A DNA stretch of 64,000 bases, taken from Mycobacterium sp. ACS4054. Lineage in GTDB: Bacteria; Actinomycetota; Actinomycetes; Mycobacteriales; Mycobacteriaceae. How positions within the stretch are numbered: position 1 is the first letter of the stretch; each line of letters starts with the position of its first letter. The position numbers and the translations under genes were made by a program. This document shows, piece after piece, positions 43,109 to 51,421 of this stretch. The notes beneath the pieces are model-generated. The model was not told the DNA's origin. It was given only the letters and a program-made list of their open reading frames with translations, and made no database searches. The stretch is taken from contig NZ_LZHV01000064.1 in NCBI RefSeq assembly GCF_001667275.1, positions 1-64,000 of the forward strand. Direction: 5' to 3'.

Positions 43109-43992
43109 CCGAGTTGCTTCCCGGGAGGACGGCTTTGGTCACCGGCAGTAGCCGCGGGATCGGTCGGGCCATCGCCCAGCGCTTGGCGGCGGAAGGCGCC
43201 ACCGTGGCGGTCACGGCCCGTTCGCACGACGCGTCGTCGTCCGTGCGGGGTGGAGCGGCCAGCAGGCTTCCCGGCACCATCGGCGAGACGGTCGAGTTGA
43301 TCGAGGCCGCCGGCGGGAAGGCGTTCGCGGTCGCGGCCGATCTCGAGGATGCCGGGCGGCGCGGCGGGCTGATCGACGAGGTGGTCGACCGCACCGGCCG
43401 CATCGACATCCTGGTCAACAACGCGGGTTTCGCGGACTACTGTCTGGTTGAGGACATGAGTCTGGAAACGTTCGACCGCACGGTGGATCACTACCTGCGC
43501 ACACCGTTCGTTCTGACGAAAGCCGTTGTGCCGCAGATGCGCAAGCAGGGAGCGGGCTGGATCGTCAACATCGGCTCCGTGACCGGCGTCGCCCCGGTGC
43601 GACCGTATCGCGACTACAACAAGACCTCCGGCGACGTGATCTACGCGTCATGCAAGGCGGCGCTGCATCGCTTCACCCAGGGCGTCGCCGCCGAACTGCT
43701 CGATGCCGGCATCGCGGTGAACTGCGTCGGCCCATCGACGGCCGTTCGCACACCCGGTGCGGCCCAGCTCATTCCGGATGGCTTCCCGACCGAGCCGGTG
43801 GAATACCTGGTCGAGACCGTGCTGGCGATGTGTTACCTGCCGGCCGCCGAGCGCACCGGACTGGTTGCGTTCAGCCTGCACTTTCCGTGGTCGCAGCAAT
43901 TGCCCGTGCACAGCCTGGACGGCACCCGATTGTTGCCGCCGTTGCCGCCACCACCGACGGCCAATCCTCACGTGCAGCCCGCCGGGATTTAG
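43105..43992 (+). CDS. Short-chain dehydrogenase/reductase
   Basis: A 295-residue SDR coupled by ATGA to the Baeyer-Villiger gene. Cofactor motif TGSSRGIG, NNAGFADY, and a catalytic Tyr-x3-Lys in DVIYASCKAAL; the Ser is in NIGSVTGV. The Arg in TARSHD after beta-2 suggests NADP(H). There is an extra loop RGGAASRLPGTIGE between beta-2 and beta-3. It would supply the ketone for the monooxygenase or reduce its product. The C-terminal tail is rich in proline (LPPLPPPPTANP), unusual for the family. Confidence 0.87.
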   Translation: MTELLPGRTALVTGSSRGIGRAIAQRLAAEGATVAVTARSHDASSSVRGGAASRLPGTIGETVELIEAAGGKAFAVAADLEDAGRRGGLIDEVVDRTGRIDILVNNAGFADYCLVEDMSLETFDRTVDHYLRTPFVLTKAVVPQMRKQGAGWIVNIGSVTGVAPVRPYRDYNKTSGDVIYASCKAALHRFTQGVAAELLDAGIAVNCVGPSTAVRTPGAAQLIPDGFPTEPVEYLVETVLAMCYLPAAERTGLVAFSLHFPWSQQLPVHSLDGTRLLPPLPPPPTANPHVQPAGI

Positions 43993-44027
43993 GTCTGCTC
44001 GTCCAGACGCAGAAGGGTTCGCCTCTT

Positions 44028-44053
44028 CGAGCGTGCGGCAGGCCGCACACTCG
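44028..44053. terminator. Candidate bidirectional terminator hairpin
   Basis: GTGCGGC (44033-44039) and GCCGCAC (44042-44048) pair perfectly around a 2-base loop, and the flanking CGAG/CTCG extend the stem to 12 positions with one mismatch. There is no U-run. It lies between the convergent SDR and Dabb-like genes, where a terminator is expected. A weaker stem GTCTG/CAGAC sits at 43993-44008. Confidence 0.55.
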
Positions 44054-44130
44054 GCCTGGTGTCGGCGCTGCGAGCCGGTATGGCGATGGTCGTCCGCGCA
44101 GTGGCGCCGTTACCGGCGGGGCGCTGACAG

Positions 44131-44757
44131 TCAGATCAGCAGCGGCTCGGTGGTGTGACAGAAGCTGTGGCACACCCGATCCCGGATGATGACGTCGGGA
44201 CATTCGGGATCGAACCAGCGGTCCACGACGGCCCAGTGGATGGGATGCATCAAATACGGCCCCATCAGCCCGTCGACGTCGGAGAACTCCTGCTCGAACA
44301 CGTGCGTCCAGGCGGAAGTGCCGACGCCATCGGACACCCGGCTCAGTTGCCACGCGCGGATGGACGAGACATAGCGCGCCATCGACGACAGTTCGTGCTC
44401 GAAGCGGGCGACTGTGGCCGCATCCGTGTCGGGCAGGACGCGAAGCAGCAGCGTCCGGTACACGGTGCCGGGCGTATCGGCGCGGCGAACCGGCGCGCCC
44501 GAATAGTCGGCACCGTTGACCCGGGTGACCGCCGGATCGTCCAGCAGTCCCTCGAATCCCCTTGCCGCGCGGTCTCGTTGGCCCTGGGTGGCGAAACGCA
44601 GATGCACGAGGATGTCACCGCCATTTCGGGAACCGGGCAGCGTTGGCGCCACCGCCGAACGCAGCGGTTCGGCAGCGGCGGTGGCTTCGCGCAGCGCGGT
44701 GAGCATCCGGTCGCGTTCGTCCTCGACGACGTCTAACAACCGCGTGACGCTAAACAT
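44131..44757 (-). CDS. Dimeric alpha/beta-barrel (Dabb-like) protein
   Basis: A 208-residue protein, apparently two ferredoxin-like half-barrels: the first around GGDILVHLRFATQGQRDRAARGFEGLL, the second around YRTLLLRVLPDTDAATVARFEHELSSMARYV with SRVSDGVGTSAWTHVFEQEF, the pattern of stress-responsive A/B barrel (Dabb) proteins. Catalysis cannot be inferred; relatives include small decarboxylases, cyclases and isomerases. Overlaps the preceding gene by 8 bases and is the last of an IclR-headed operon. Confidence 0.7.
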   Translation of the reverse strand: MFSVTRLLDVVEDERDRMLTALREATAAAEPLRSAVAPTLPGSRNGGDILVHLRFATQGQRDRAARGFEGLLDDPAVTRVNGADYSGAPVRRADTPGTVYRTLLLRVLPDTDAATVARFEHELSSMARYVSSIRAWQLSRVSDGVGTSAWTHVFEQEFSDVDGLMGPYLMHPIHWAVVDRWFDPECPDVIIRDRVCHSFCHTTEPLLI

Positions 44758-45100
44758 CGCAAAGTCGATCCACGTCCGCTGCGGCCGCGGCGAACGATCG
44801 GGACCGCTCCTGCACGAGATCGTCTATGCCGCACCACCATTCACCGAGGGCCGGGTCGGGCCTGCCCTTCCACGTCATCTCCCACCACGCCCGCACGTCG
44901 GGCAGCGTCCAGGTGATCGTCACGGTGTTGGTTTCGTCATCGAACCAGATCGGCGGGCTGACCAGGACGTCGCGCAACGTCATGCCGCGCTCCCGCGCGC
45001 CAGGGGCGTACTCGGCGCGGTAGGCGTCGACGAATCGCCGGGCGCACCCGGGCCGGGTGACCACCCGGTCGATCACGAAGACCCGGCCGCCCGCGGTCAC
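44750..45100 (-). CDS. Small NIPSNAP/ABM-like dimeric barrel protein
   Basis: A 116-residue protein of one alpha/beta half-barrel: RVFVIDRVVTRPGCARRFVDAYRAEY at the start and TVTITWTLPDVRAWWEMTW in the middle. This is the fold of NIPSNAP and antibiotic-biosynthesis monooxygenase families; no catalytic residue is certain. It overlaps the IclR gene by ATGA and the Dabb gene by 8 bases, so the three are made together. Confidence 0.68.
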   Translation of the reverse strand: MTAGGRVFVIDRVVTRPGCARRFVDAYRAEYAPGARERGMTLRDVLVSPPIWFDDETNTVTITWTLPDVRAWWEMTWKGRPDPALGEWWCGIDDLVQERSRSFAAAAADVDRLCDV

Positions 45101-45915
45101 GCGTACTGAAGGGCGGGCCGCGCCGCCGGACCCGCGGGACGCAACGGGCGGAGCGGCTGCAGGGTTGGAGCGACGCGCTGCGGACCACCCTCGACGTTGC
45201 GCCAGATGCCCATCGCGGTCATCCGCACCGGGGCCGTCAGTCGCTGGTCGAACATCATGCGGTTCATCGGCCCGCAGACCGACACCGCCGCCACCGCCTC
45301 ACCGGGCCCGCCGATCGGTGCCGCCACGCAGCCGAAGCCCAGCAGCGACTCCTCGCGCTCGAACGCGACGCCATGGGCCCGCACCTTGGCCAACTCGACG
45401 GCCAGCTGGGTGCCGCTGGAGATCGAGTACCTCGTCTTGCGAACCCGCAGATCGAGCTCGGCATCCTCGTCGCGATAGGCGAGGATCGCCTTGCCGACCG
45501 CGGTGCAGTGGGCGGGCTGGCGACCACCCACCCGGGTGGGGATTCTCTGGTCACCGATCTTGTCCAGGTACACCACGTCCGGGCCGTCGAGCACGGCCAG
45601 GTGCGCGACGAGGCCGGTGGCGCGGTGCAATTCGCCCAGCAGCGGGCCGGCGGCCCGCACCAGCCGGTCCTGATGCACGGCGAGCGATCCGAGTTCGACG
45701 AGGCGCATGCCCAACTCGTAATCCCGGCCGCTGCGGCGCAGCCAACGCAGCTGCACCAGGCGTTCGAGCATCCGATGCGCCGACGAGCGGGGCAGGCCGG
45801 TGCGCCTGACGATCTGCGCCAGGGTCAGCCGCCCCGGCCCCTCGAAGGCGTCGAGGACCAGCGATATGCGGTCGATGACGGCCGTTGGGGTGGCGGGTTC
45901 GGCGATGCCTGACAT
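45097..45915 (-). CDS. IclR-family transcriptional regulator
   Basis: A 272-residue IclR regulator. The N-terminal winged helix has LTLAQIVRRTGLPRSSAHRMLERLVQLRWL; the effector domain includes VYLDKIGDQR, HCTAVGKAILAY and FGCVAAPIGG. TTGGAGG ends 5 bases before the ATG. A triple half-site operator lies just upstream, so it probably controls itself plus the two barrel-protein genes behind it and perhaps neighbouring catabolic genes. Such regulators often bind an aromatic or small-acid intermediate; the effector here is unknown. Confidence 0.9.
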   Translation of the reverse strand: MSGIAEPATPTAVIDRISLVLDAFEGPGRLTLAQIVRRTGLPRSSAHRMLERLVQLRWLRRSGRDYELGMRLVELGSLAVHQDRLVRAAGPLLGELHRATGLVAHLAVLDGPDVVYLDKIGDQRIPTRVGGRQPAHCTAVGKAILAYRDEDAELDLRVRKTRYSISSGTQLAVELAKVRAHGVAFEREESLLGFGCVAAPIGGPGEAVAAVSVCGPMNRMMFDQRLTAPVRMTAMGIWRNVEGGPQRVAPTLQPLRPLRPAGPAARPALQYA

Positions 45916-45938
45916 CGATCCTCCAAGTGTGCCTGACC

Positions 45939-45967
45939 GTTATATTCCTATTAGGAATATATTCCTA
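45939..45967 (-). promoter_or_regulatory. IclR operator and promoter
   Basis: ATATTCCTA (45942-45950), one base, then its exact inverse TAGGAATAT (45952-45960) form a perfect 19-base palindrome; a third half-site ATATTCCTA follows at 45959-45967. On the minus strand TATAAC (45944-45939) is a reasonable -10 overlapping the operator, 24 bases before the IclR start. The block is strikingly AT-rich for this genome. Confidence 0.75.
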
Positions 45968-46042
45968 GCACACGGGCGTGGCGGTTGTCACGCATAACGG
46001 AGGTCGGCGAGTTTCGGCCGGCCGCGAAGTATGCGGCTGGGC

Positions 46043-47509
46043 TCAGCCCTTGGCCGCGGATCGGCCCGCGCGGCGGCCGTAGAAGCTGCCGTCACCGAGC
46101 GAGATGCCGCTGGCGTAACCCCACGCGGCCAACCCCGCGGTGCAGCGCCCGGCGGCGAAGAGGCCGGGGATGGGTTCCCCGCTGACGTGCAGCACCTCCG
46201 CGTTCAGCGTGGTGGCCAGCCCGCCCAACGTGAAACCGCCGGTGTTCTCCCGCAAATCGATGGCGCCCACCGGCGAGCCGATCGGCCTGAGCCATTCGGG
46301 CTTCTTGTGCAGCAGGGGGTCCTCGCCGCGCGCGGCGCCCTCGTTGTAGGCGGCCACGGTCGCCTGCAGCGAGCCGGGCGCCAGCCCCATGTCGCGCTCC
46401 AGATCGGCCACGGTGTCGGCGACCCAGGTCGCCGGGCGCAGCATGAACTTGGGCGACCACGACGCGTTCGCCTCTTCGTTGGCGTCGTTGTCGATGATGA
46501 GGTACGCGGTGTTGTCCTGGTGGTAGAGCGTGAGTTGCCCGACGCGACCCGGGTAGGTGTCCTCGGCGACGTAGCGCTGACCGCGGCCGTTGACCAGGAT
46601 GCCGCGCACCAGTTGCTGGGGGTCGATGAAGATCGCGACCTCGGTCGCGTCCATGTGCGCCAGGTCGGCGCCCAGCGCCTGCGCCATCCGGATCGCCTGG
46701 CCGTCGTGCTGCTCGATCGAGGCGGCCGGGCGGCCGGCGATCCGCGGGGCGTAGCGCGCCACCATCGCGTCGTTGTAGGCGAAGCTGCCCATGGCCAGCA
46801 CCACGCCGCGCCGCGCCCGGACCGAAATCTCGCCGCCGTACCGGCGGGCGCGGATCCCGACCACCCTGCCGTCGGCCTCGACGACGAGGCGTTGCCCCCG
46901 CACGTCGTAGAGGGCGCGCGCGCCGGCGGCCGTGGCGGTTTCGACGAGCGGCTTCATCAGCATGTAGCCCGCGCTCGCTTCGCCCTGCTTCTTGTTCGAC
47001 ATCTGCGGGACGTGCCCGCGCGGGGCGGGGGAGGCGATCGTGTTGAACGGGTAGGAGTTTTCCCCGCCGCTGTACATCAGGCCCTGGTCACCCATCGGTT
47101 CCCAGCCGGGCTCGGAGAAGAACTCCGCCTTGAACGGCACACCGCAGCCGACCAGCCAGTCGAAGTGCGCGACGCTGCCGGCGCAGTAGTCGGCGATCCG
47201 GTCGTCGTCGGCGCCGGGTCCCATCGCGACGTTGAGGAAGGCCGCCATGTTGTCGACGGAATCGTCGAAGCCACAGGCCTTTTGAAGCGGAGTGCCACCG
47301 CCGAGGTAGATGAACCCGCCCGCCATCGCCGCCGCGCCGCCCCAGGATCCGGTGCGTTCCAGGACAAGAACCTCGGCGCCCGAGCGCGCCGCCTCGACCG
47401 CCGCCGCGGCGCCGGCCACCCCGTAGCCGGCGATGACGACGTCGGCCTCGTCATCCCATGAGGTGATCGACGCGGCCGGGACCGGCGTGACGTCGGTGTC
47501 CGGCGTCAT
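46043..47509 (-). CDS. KstD-like FAD-binding dehydrogenase
   Basis: A 488-residue flavoprotein of the fumarate-reductase/ketosteroid-dehydrogenase group, distinct from the one at 31.8 kb. FAD fold ADVVIAGYGVAGAAAAVEAA, GGAAAMAGGFIYLGGG, and the C-terminal GLFAAGRCTAGLAAWGYASGISLGDGSFYGRRAG. The ATG (47507-47509) overlaps the dioxygenase stop as ATGA, so it is translated with the HsaC- and HsaA-like genes. By family it dehydrogenates a ring ketone or reduces an enone. Confidence 0.85.
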   Translation of the reverse strand: MTPDTDVTPVPAASITSWDDEADVVIAGYGVAGAAAAVEAARSGAEVLVLERTGSWGGAAAMAGGFIYLGGGTPLQKACGFDDSVDNMAAFLNVAMGPGADDDRIADYCAGSVAHFDWLVGCGVPFKAEFFSEPGWEPMGDQGLMYSGGENSYPFNTIASPAPRGHVPQMSNKKQGEASAGYMLMKPLVETATAAGARALYDVRGQRLVVEADGRVVGIRARRYGGEISVRARRGVVLAMGSFAYNDAMVARYAPRIAGRPAASIEQHDGQAIRMAQALGADLAHMDATEVAIFIDPQQLVRGILVNGRGQRYVAEDTYPGRVGQLTLYHQDNTAYLIIDNDANEEANASWSPKFMLRPATWVADTVADLERDMGLAPGSLQATVAAYNEGAARGEDPLLHKKPEWLRPIGSPVGAIDLRENTGGFTLGGLATTLNAEVLHVSGEPIPGLFAAGRCTAGLAAWGYASGISLGDGSFYGRRAGRSAAKG

Positions 47510-48417
47510 AGCCGCATGGCCGCGGGCATTTCGCCGATCCACTGGTGACCCCAGTAGCTGTCGGCGGTGATTTCCTCTGCCGTGTAATAGTTTTCGTCAA
47601 CCCGCATGCCTTCGGTGCCGAACTCGATGTCCCAGTCGCCCGGCGCGCGAACGTAGAAGGAGATCATCTTGTCGTTGGTGTGCCGCCCGAGCGTGGACGA
47701 CAACTGGAAGCCTTCGGCGTTGACGCGGTCCAGCGCCTGGCCCACCGCGTCGAGGGTGTCGACCTCGACCATGATGTGCACCAGGCGAGGGTCGCGCATG
47801 TGTGCGGCCGGCACGATCGCCAGGCTGTGGTGGCGCTCGTTGATCCCGAGGAAGCGAACCCGCACCGGGCCGAACTCCTTCGGCAGCGGCACCCGGAACG
47901 CGCCGCGGGAACGGAAGCCGAGGATCTCGGTGTAGAAGTCGAACACGCCGCCCGGATCCATCGCGGGCACGACGACGTGGCCCATCCCCTGATCGCCGGT
48001 GACGAACCGCGCGCCGAACGGGGTGATCACCGGGCTGTGATCGAGCACCGCGCCGTGGAAAACCTCGAGCGTGGTGCCCGCCGGGTCCTCGAAACTGATC
48101 ACCTCTTCCACCCGGCGGGCCTCGGCGTCGTCGACGGACAGCTGCTTGAACGGCACCCCCGCGCGGTCGAGCGTCGCCTTGACCCGCTGCAGCGCCGGGT
48201 GGTCGCGCACCTCCCAGCCGATGGTGAGCACCCGGTCGGTCTCACCCGGCACCACGATCAATCGCGCCGCCCGCTCGTCCATCCGCAGGTAGAGCGCCTC
48301 GGGGTCGGGGCCCTTACCCTCGGCGAAACCCAGGACGCCGAAGGCGAATTGCCGCCAGCGGTCGATGTCGTTGGTCGAAATGGTGATGTAGCCCAGGCTT
48401 TTCAGGTCGGTCAACAT
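47506..48417 (-). CDS. HsaC-like extradiol ring-cleavage dioxygenase
   Basis: A 303-residue two-domain vicinal-oxygen-chelate dioxygenase, like HsaC (about 300) which opens the catechol ring made from steroid ring A. The start LKSLGYITISTNDIDRWRQFAFGVLGF and EALYLRMDERAARLIVVPGE track HsaC closely. The Fe(II) ligands are visible: His in QGMGHVVVP, His in RLVHIMVEVD and Glu in DWDIEFGTEG; HHSLA and the Tyr in ISFYVRAPG are second-sphere. It sits between the HsaA-like and KstD-like genes in a three-gene operon. Confidence 0.9.
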   Translation of the reverse strand: MLTDLKSLGYITISTNDIDRWRQFAFGVLGFAEGKGPDPEALYLRMDERAARLIVVPGETDRVLTIGWEVRDHPALQRVKATLDRAGVPFKQLSVDDAEARRVEEVISFEDPAGTTLEVFHGAVLDHSPVITPFGARFVTGDQGMGHVVVPAMDPGGVFDFYTEILGFRSRGAFRVPLPKEFGPVRVRFLGINERHHSLAIVPAAHMRDPRLVHIMVEVDTLDAVGQALDRVNAEGFQLSSTLGRHTNDKMISFYVRAPGDWDIEFGTEGMRVDENYYTAEEITADSYWGHQWIGEMPAAMRL

Positions 48418-48423
48418 CTGCTC

Positions 48424-49608
48424 CTAGATCAAGGCCCGCAGCGGGCCCTCGGGCGGTTCGATGCCCAGCGAACTCAGCGCCGACGCGTGATAGGTGGTGC
48501 CCGGCATGTGGATGGCGTGCAGCTGGCCGACGTGCACGTCGCGCCAATAACGTTGCAGCGGCTTGTCCATGCGGGCCGCGTTGCCGCCCGAGCGGGCGAA
48601 GATCTCGTCGACCGCCGACACCGCGCGCCACACCGCGCGGATCTGGGTGCGCCGGCCGGCCGCGCGGTCGGCGAACGACACCTCCTTGCCGGCGGCGACC
48701 ATGTCGTAGATCCGGTCGGCGTTGGCCAGCAGTTCCTGGCGGGCGGCGTTGATGTCGGCGGCGGCCTCGCCGATGGCGAACATGACGTAGGGGTCGTCCT
48801 TGATCGCGGTTCCGGTGGCGCCGACGCGCTCGCGTTGGTAGTCGAGGTGCGCGGCCAGCGCCCCCTCGGCGATGCCGATGGTGGCCGCCGAGATGCCCAG
48901 CGGGAACATCGTCGACCACGGCATCAGGTAGAGCGGTTCGGTCATGCCTGCCTCGCGCTGGGCGGTGCCGTCCATCACCTTCGTCGCGTCCATCGTCCGA
49001 TACGACGGGACGAAGGCGTCCTTGACGATGACGTCCTTGGATCCGGTTCCCCGCAACCCCACCACATTCCACGAGTCCTCGACGATCTCGTAGTCCTTGC
49101 GGGGCAGGATCATGTGCAGCATCTGGGGCGGCATGATCGGTATGCCCTTTTCGTCGCCGAGCATCGCGCCGAGGATGATCCAGTCGCAGTGGTCGGTGCC
49201 CGAGCTGAACTGCCAGCGGCCGTTGAAGATGTAGCCACCGTCGACGGGTTTGGCCACCCCCTGCGGCGCGTAGGGCGAGGCCATCCAGGTGTCGACGTCG
49301 TCGGCCCAGATCTCGGCGGCGACTTTGGGGTCCGCGTACGCCAACTGATAGGGGTGCACGCCGACCACGCCGACGATCCAGCCGGCCGCGGGGTCCAGCG
49401 CAGCGGTCGCCATCGTCGTCTCGGCGAACTCGCGGGGGTGCGCCTCGAAGCCTTGGTATTGCTTGGTTTGCAGCAGCCGGATCAGGCCCGCGCCCTTCAT
49501 CAGCTTGACCGTGTCATCGGTCAGCCGCCCGATCCGCTCGGCCTCGGCGGCCTGGTCGCGCAACTGATCAGCCATCGCCACGACCCGGTCGAGTACCCGT
49601 TCGCTCAT
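48424..49608 (-). CDS. HsaA-like flavin-dependent monooxygenase
   Basis: A 394-residue acyl-CoA-dehydrogenase-fold oxygenase, the exact length of the HsaA family. HsaA hydroxylates the phenolic secosteroid 3-HSA to a catechol using reduced flavin from HsaB. Here LDPAAGWIVGVVGVHPYQLAYAD, FNGRWQFSSGTDHCDWIILGAM and VGLRGTGSKDVIV are the family landmarks; there is no catalytic base of a true dehydrogenase. It heads the operon HsaA-HsaC-KstD, six bases before the dioxygenase. AAGGA at the right spacing supports ATG 49608. No HsaB is adjacent; the DIM6-type reductase at 22.2 kb is a distant candidate partner. Confidence 0.9.
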   Translation of the reverse strand: MSERVLDRVVAMADQLRDQAAEAERIGRLTDDTVKLMKGAGLIRLLQTKQYQGFEAHPREFAETTMATAALDPAAGWIVGVVGVHPYQLAYADPKVAAEIWADDVDTWMASPYAPQGVAKPVDGGYIFNGRWQFSSGTDHCDWIILGAMLGDEKGIPIMPPQMLHMILPRKDYEIVEDSWNVVGLRGTGSKDVIVKDAFVPSYRTMDATKVMDGTAQREAGMTEPLYLMPWSTMFPLGISAATIGIAEGALAAHLDYQRERVGATGTAIKDDPYVMFAIGEAAADINAARQELLANADRIYDMVAAGKEVSFADRAAGRRTQIRAVWRAVSAVDEIFARSGGNAARMDKPLQRYWRDVHVGQLHAIHMPGTTYHASALSSLGIEPPEGPLRALI

Positions 49609-49615
49609 GTTGGTT

Positions 49616-49649
49616 CCTTACGTCTGGGGGCTTAGTAATGGTCTACCGC
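49616..49649. promoter_or_regulatory. 34-base element shared with 57561-57594 (copy 1)
   Basis: Conserved blocks in order on the plus strand: CCT, ACGT, TGGGGG, TTAGTA, TGGTC, then C and GC; 27 of 34 positions match copy 2. Here it lies between the divergent HsaA-like and Baeyer-Villiger genes, 7 bases upstream of the HsaA start (partly overlapping its ribosome site) and about 160 bases upstream of the monooxygenase. Likely a common regulator site or promoter. Confidence 0.6.
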
Positions 49650-49810
49650 AGTTCGTGCCCCAGCCGAAGCCCTTCCCGATGAGCGGGCGAAAAAGCGGTC
49701 GCCATTGACTACACGACGTGGCGCTCGCGGGCCGGGACGGGTCACCTCAGTGTCCGGTGACCGGGAATCGGTCTCCGCGATCGGGGTGGTACGGCATAAC
49801 GTCCCTGCCC

Positions 49811-51421
49811 GTGAGTAGCGCGGAGCCGGTCGACGTTGTCGTGGTCGGCGCCGGGTTCGCCGGCCTCTACGCCCTGCACAAGCTCCGCAGTCGGGGACTG
49901 TCCGTGCGGGTCCTCGAGGCGGCGCCGGAGCTGGGCGGCACCTGGTACTACAACCGCTATCCGGGCGCGCGCTGCGACGTCGAAAGCGTCGATTACTGCT
50001 ATTCGTTCTCCGATGAATTGCAGCAAGAGTGGAACTGGACCGAGAAATACGCGACCCAGGCGGAGATCCTCGCGTATTTGAACTGGGTGGCCGACAAACT
50101 CGACCTGCGCCGCGACATCACATTTCGCACCCGCGTCGTGTCCTGCGCACTAGACGAAACCACGCTGCGCTGGGGTATCACCACCGACGGCGGTGACGTG
50201 CTGTCCGCCCGCTTTTGTCTGATGGCGACGGGCCCGCTGTCAGCGGCGCTGACGCCCAACTTCCGCGGCCTCGATTCGTTCGCGGGCGAGATCTACCACA
50301 CCGCCGCGTGGCCGAAGCATGCCGTCGATTTCACGGCAAAGCGGGTCGCCGTCATCGGCACCGGTTCGTCTGGCATTCAATCGATTCCGATCATCGCCGA
50401 ACACGCCGAACATCTCTTCGTCTTCCAGCGCACGCCCAACTACAGTGTCCCGGCCGGCAACAAGCCGTTGAGCGAAACCGAACTCGCCGACATCAAGGCG
50501 AACTACGCCGAACGGCGGCGGCTCTCGTGGCGCAGCGGCGGCGGGTCACCGCACATTACGGCGCCGAAGCCGACGATGGAGCTCACGCCGGAGGAACGTC
50601 GGGCGGCGTTCGAGAAGCGTTGGCGGCTGGGCGGTGTGCTGTTCTCGAAGACGTTCCCCGACCAGATGACCGACCTGACGGCCAACGACGAGGCCCGACA
50701 GTTCTACGAGGAGAAGGTGCGCGCGGTCATCGACGACCCTGCGCTGGCCGACCTGCTCATTCCCAATGATCACCCGATCGGCACGAAGCGGATCTGCACC
50801 GACAGCAACTACTTCAGCACCTTCAACCGGCCGAACGTGTCGCTGATCAGCGTGCGTGACACACCGATCGAATCCGTGGACACCAACGGGATCGCAACCG
50901 CCGGCGCGCACTACGACGTCGACATGATCGTGCTGGCAACGGGTTTCGACGCCCTCACCGGTGCATTGGCCAAGATCGACATCATCGGGCGCGGCGGTCG
51001 TCGATTGCGCGACGACTGGGCGCAAGGGCCGCGCACGTACCTGGGGCTGGGCGTCGACGGATTCCCCAACCTGTTCCTGATCTCCGGTCCCGGGGCGCCC
51101 GCCGTGCTGGCGAACATGGTGCTACATGCCGAGGCGCAGGTGAATTGGATAGCCGCGGCGATTGCTTACCTCGATGACCACGGGCTGGCCGCGATCGAGG
51201 CGACCCGCGATGCCGTCGACGGCTGGGGAGCCGAATGCGCCCGACTCGCCGACGCCACGTTGTTCACCAAGGCGGAGTCCTGGTACATGGGCGCGAACGT
51301 GCCCGGAAAGCCAAGGGGATTCATGCTATTCGTCGGCGGCTTCGCCACTTATAACGACATCTGCGCCGAGGTGGCCGGGGCCGGGTACCGGGGCTTCGAT
51401 CTGATTAAGGGGCCACGATGA
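49811..51421 (+). CDS. Baeyer-Villiger monooxygenase (cyclohexanone-monooxygenase type)
   Basis: A 536-residue class B monooxygenase. FAD fold VDVVVVGAGFAGLYALHKL, GTWYYNRYPGARCDVES, the fingerprint F-x-G-x3-H-x3-W-P as FAGEIYHTAAWP, and NADPH fold VAVIGTGSSGIQSIP. It inserts oxygen next to a ketone. I start at GTG 49811 (SSAEPVDVV), which removes a 31-residue low-quality leader. The SDR gene overlaps its stop by ATGA. Together with the SDR and thioesterase it looks like alcohol to ketone to lactone chemistry. It belongs to a different subgroup from the monooxygenase at 41 kb, which has the long N-terminal extension. Confidence 0.9.
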   Translation: MSSAEPVDVVVVGAGFAGLYALHKLRSRGLSVRVLEAAPELGGTWYYNRYPGARCDVESVDYCYSFSDELQQEWNWTEKYATQAEILAYLNWVADKLDLRRDITFRTRVVSCALDETTLRWGITTDGGDVLSARFCLMATGPLSAALTPNFRGLDSFAGEIYHTAAWPKHAVDFTAKRVAVIGTGSSGIQSIPIIAEHAEHLFVFQRTPNYSVPAGNKPLSETELADIKANYAERRRLSWRSGGGSPHITAPKPTMELTPEERRAAFEKRWRLGGVLFSKTFPDQMTDLTANDEARQFYEEKVRAVIDDPALADLLIPNDHPIGTKRICTDSNYFSTFNRPNVSLISVRDTPIESVDTNGIATAGAHYDVDMIVLATGFDALTGALAKIDIIGRGGRRLRDDWAQGPRTYLGLGVDGFPNLFLISGPGAPAVLANMVLHAEAQVNWIAAAIAYLDDHGLAAIEATRDAVDGWGAECARLADATLFTKAESWYMGANVPGKPRGFMLFVGGFATYNDICAEVAGAGYRGFDLIKGPR

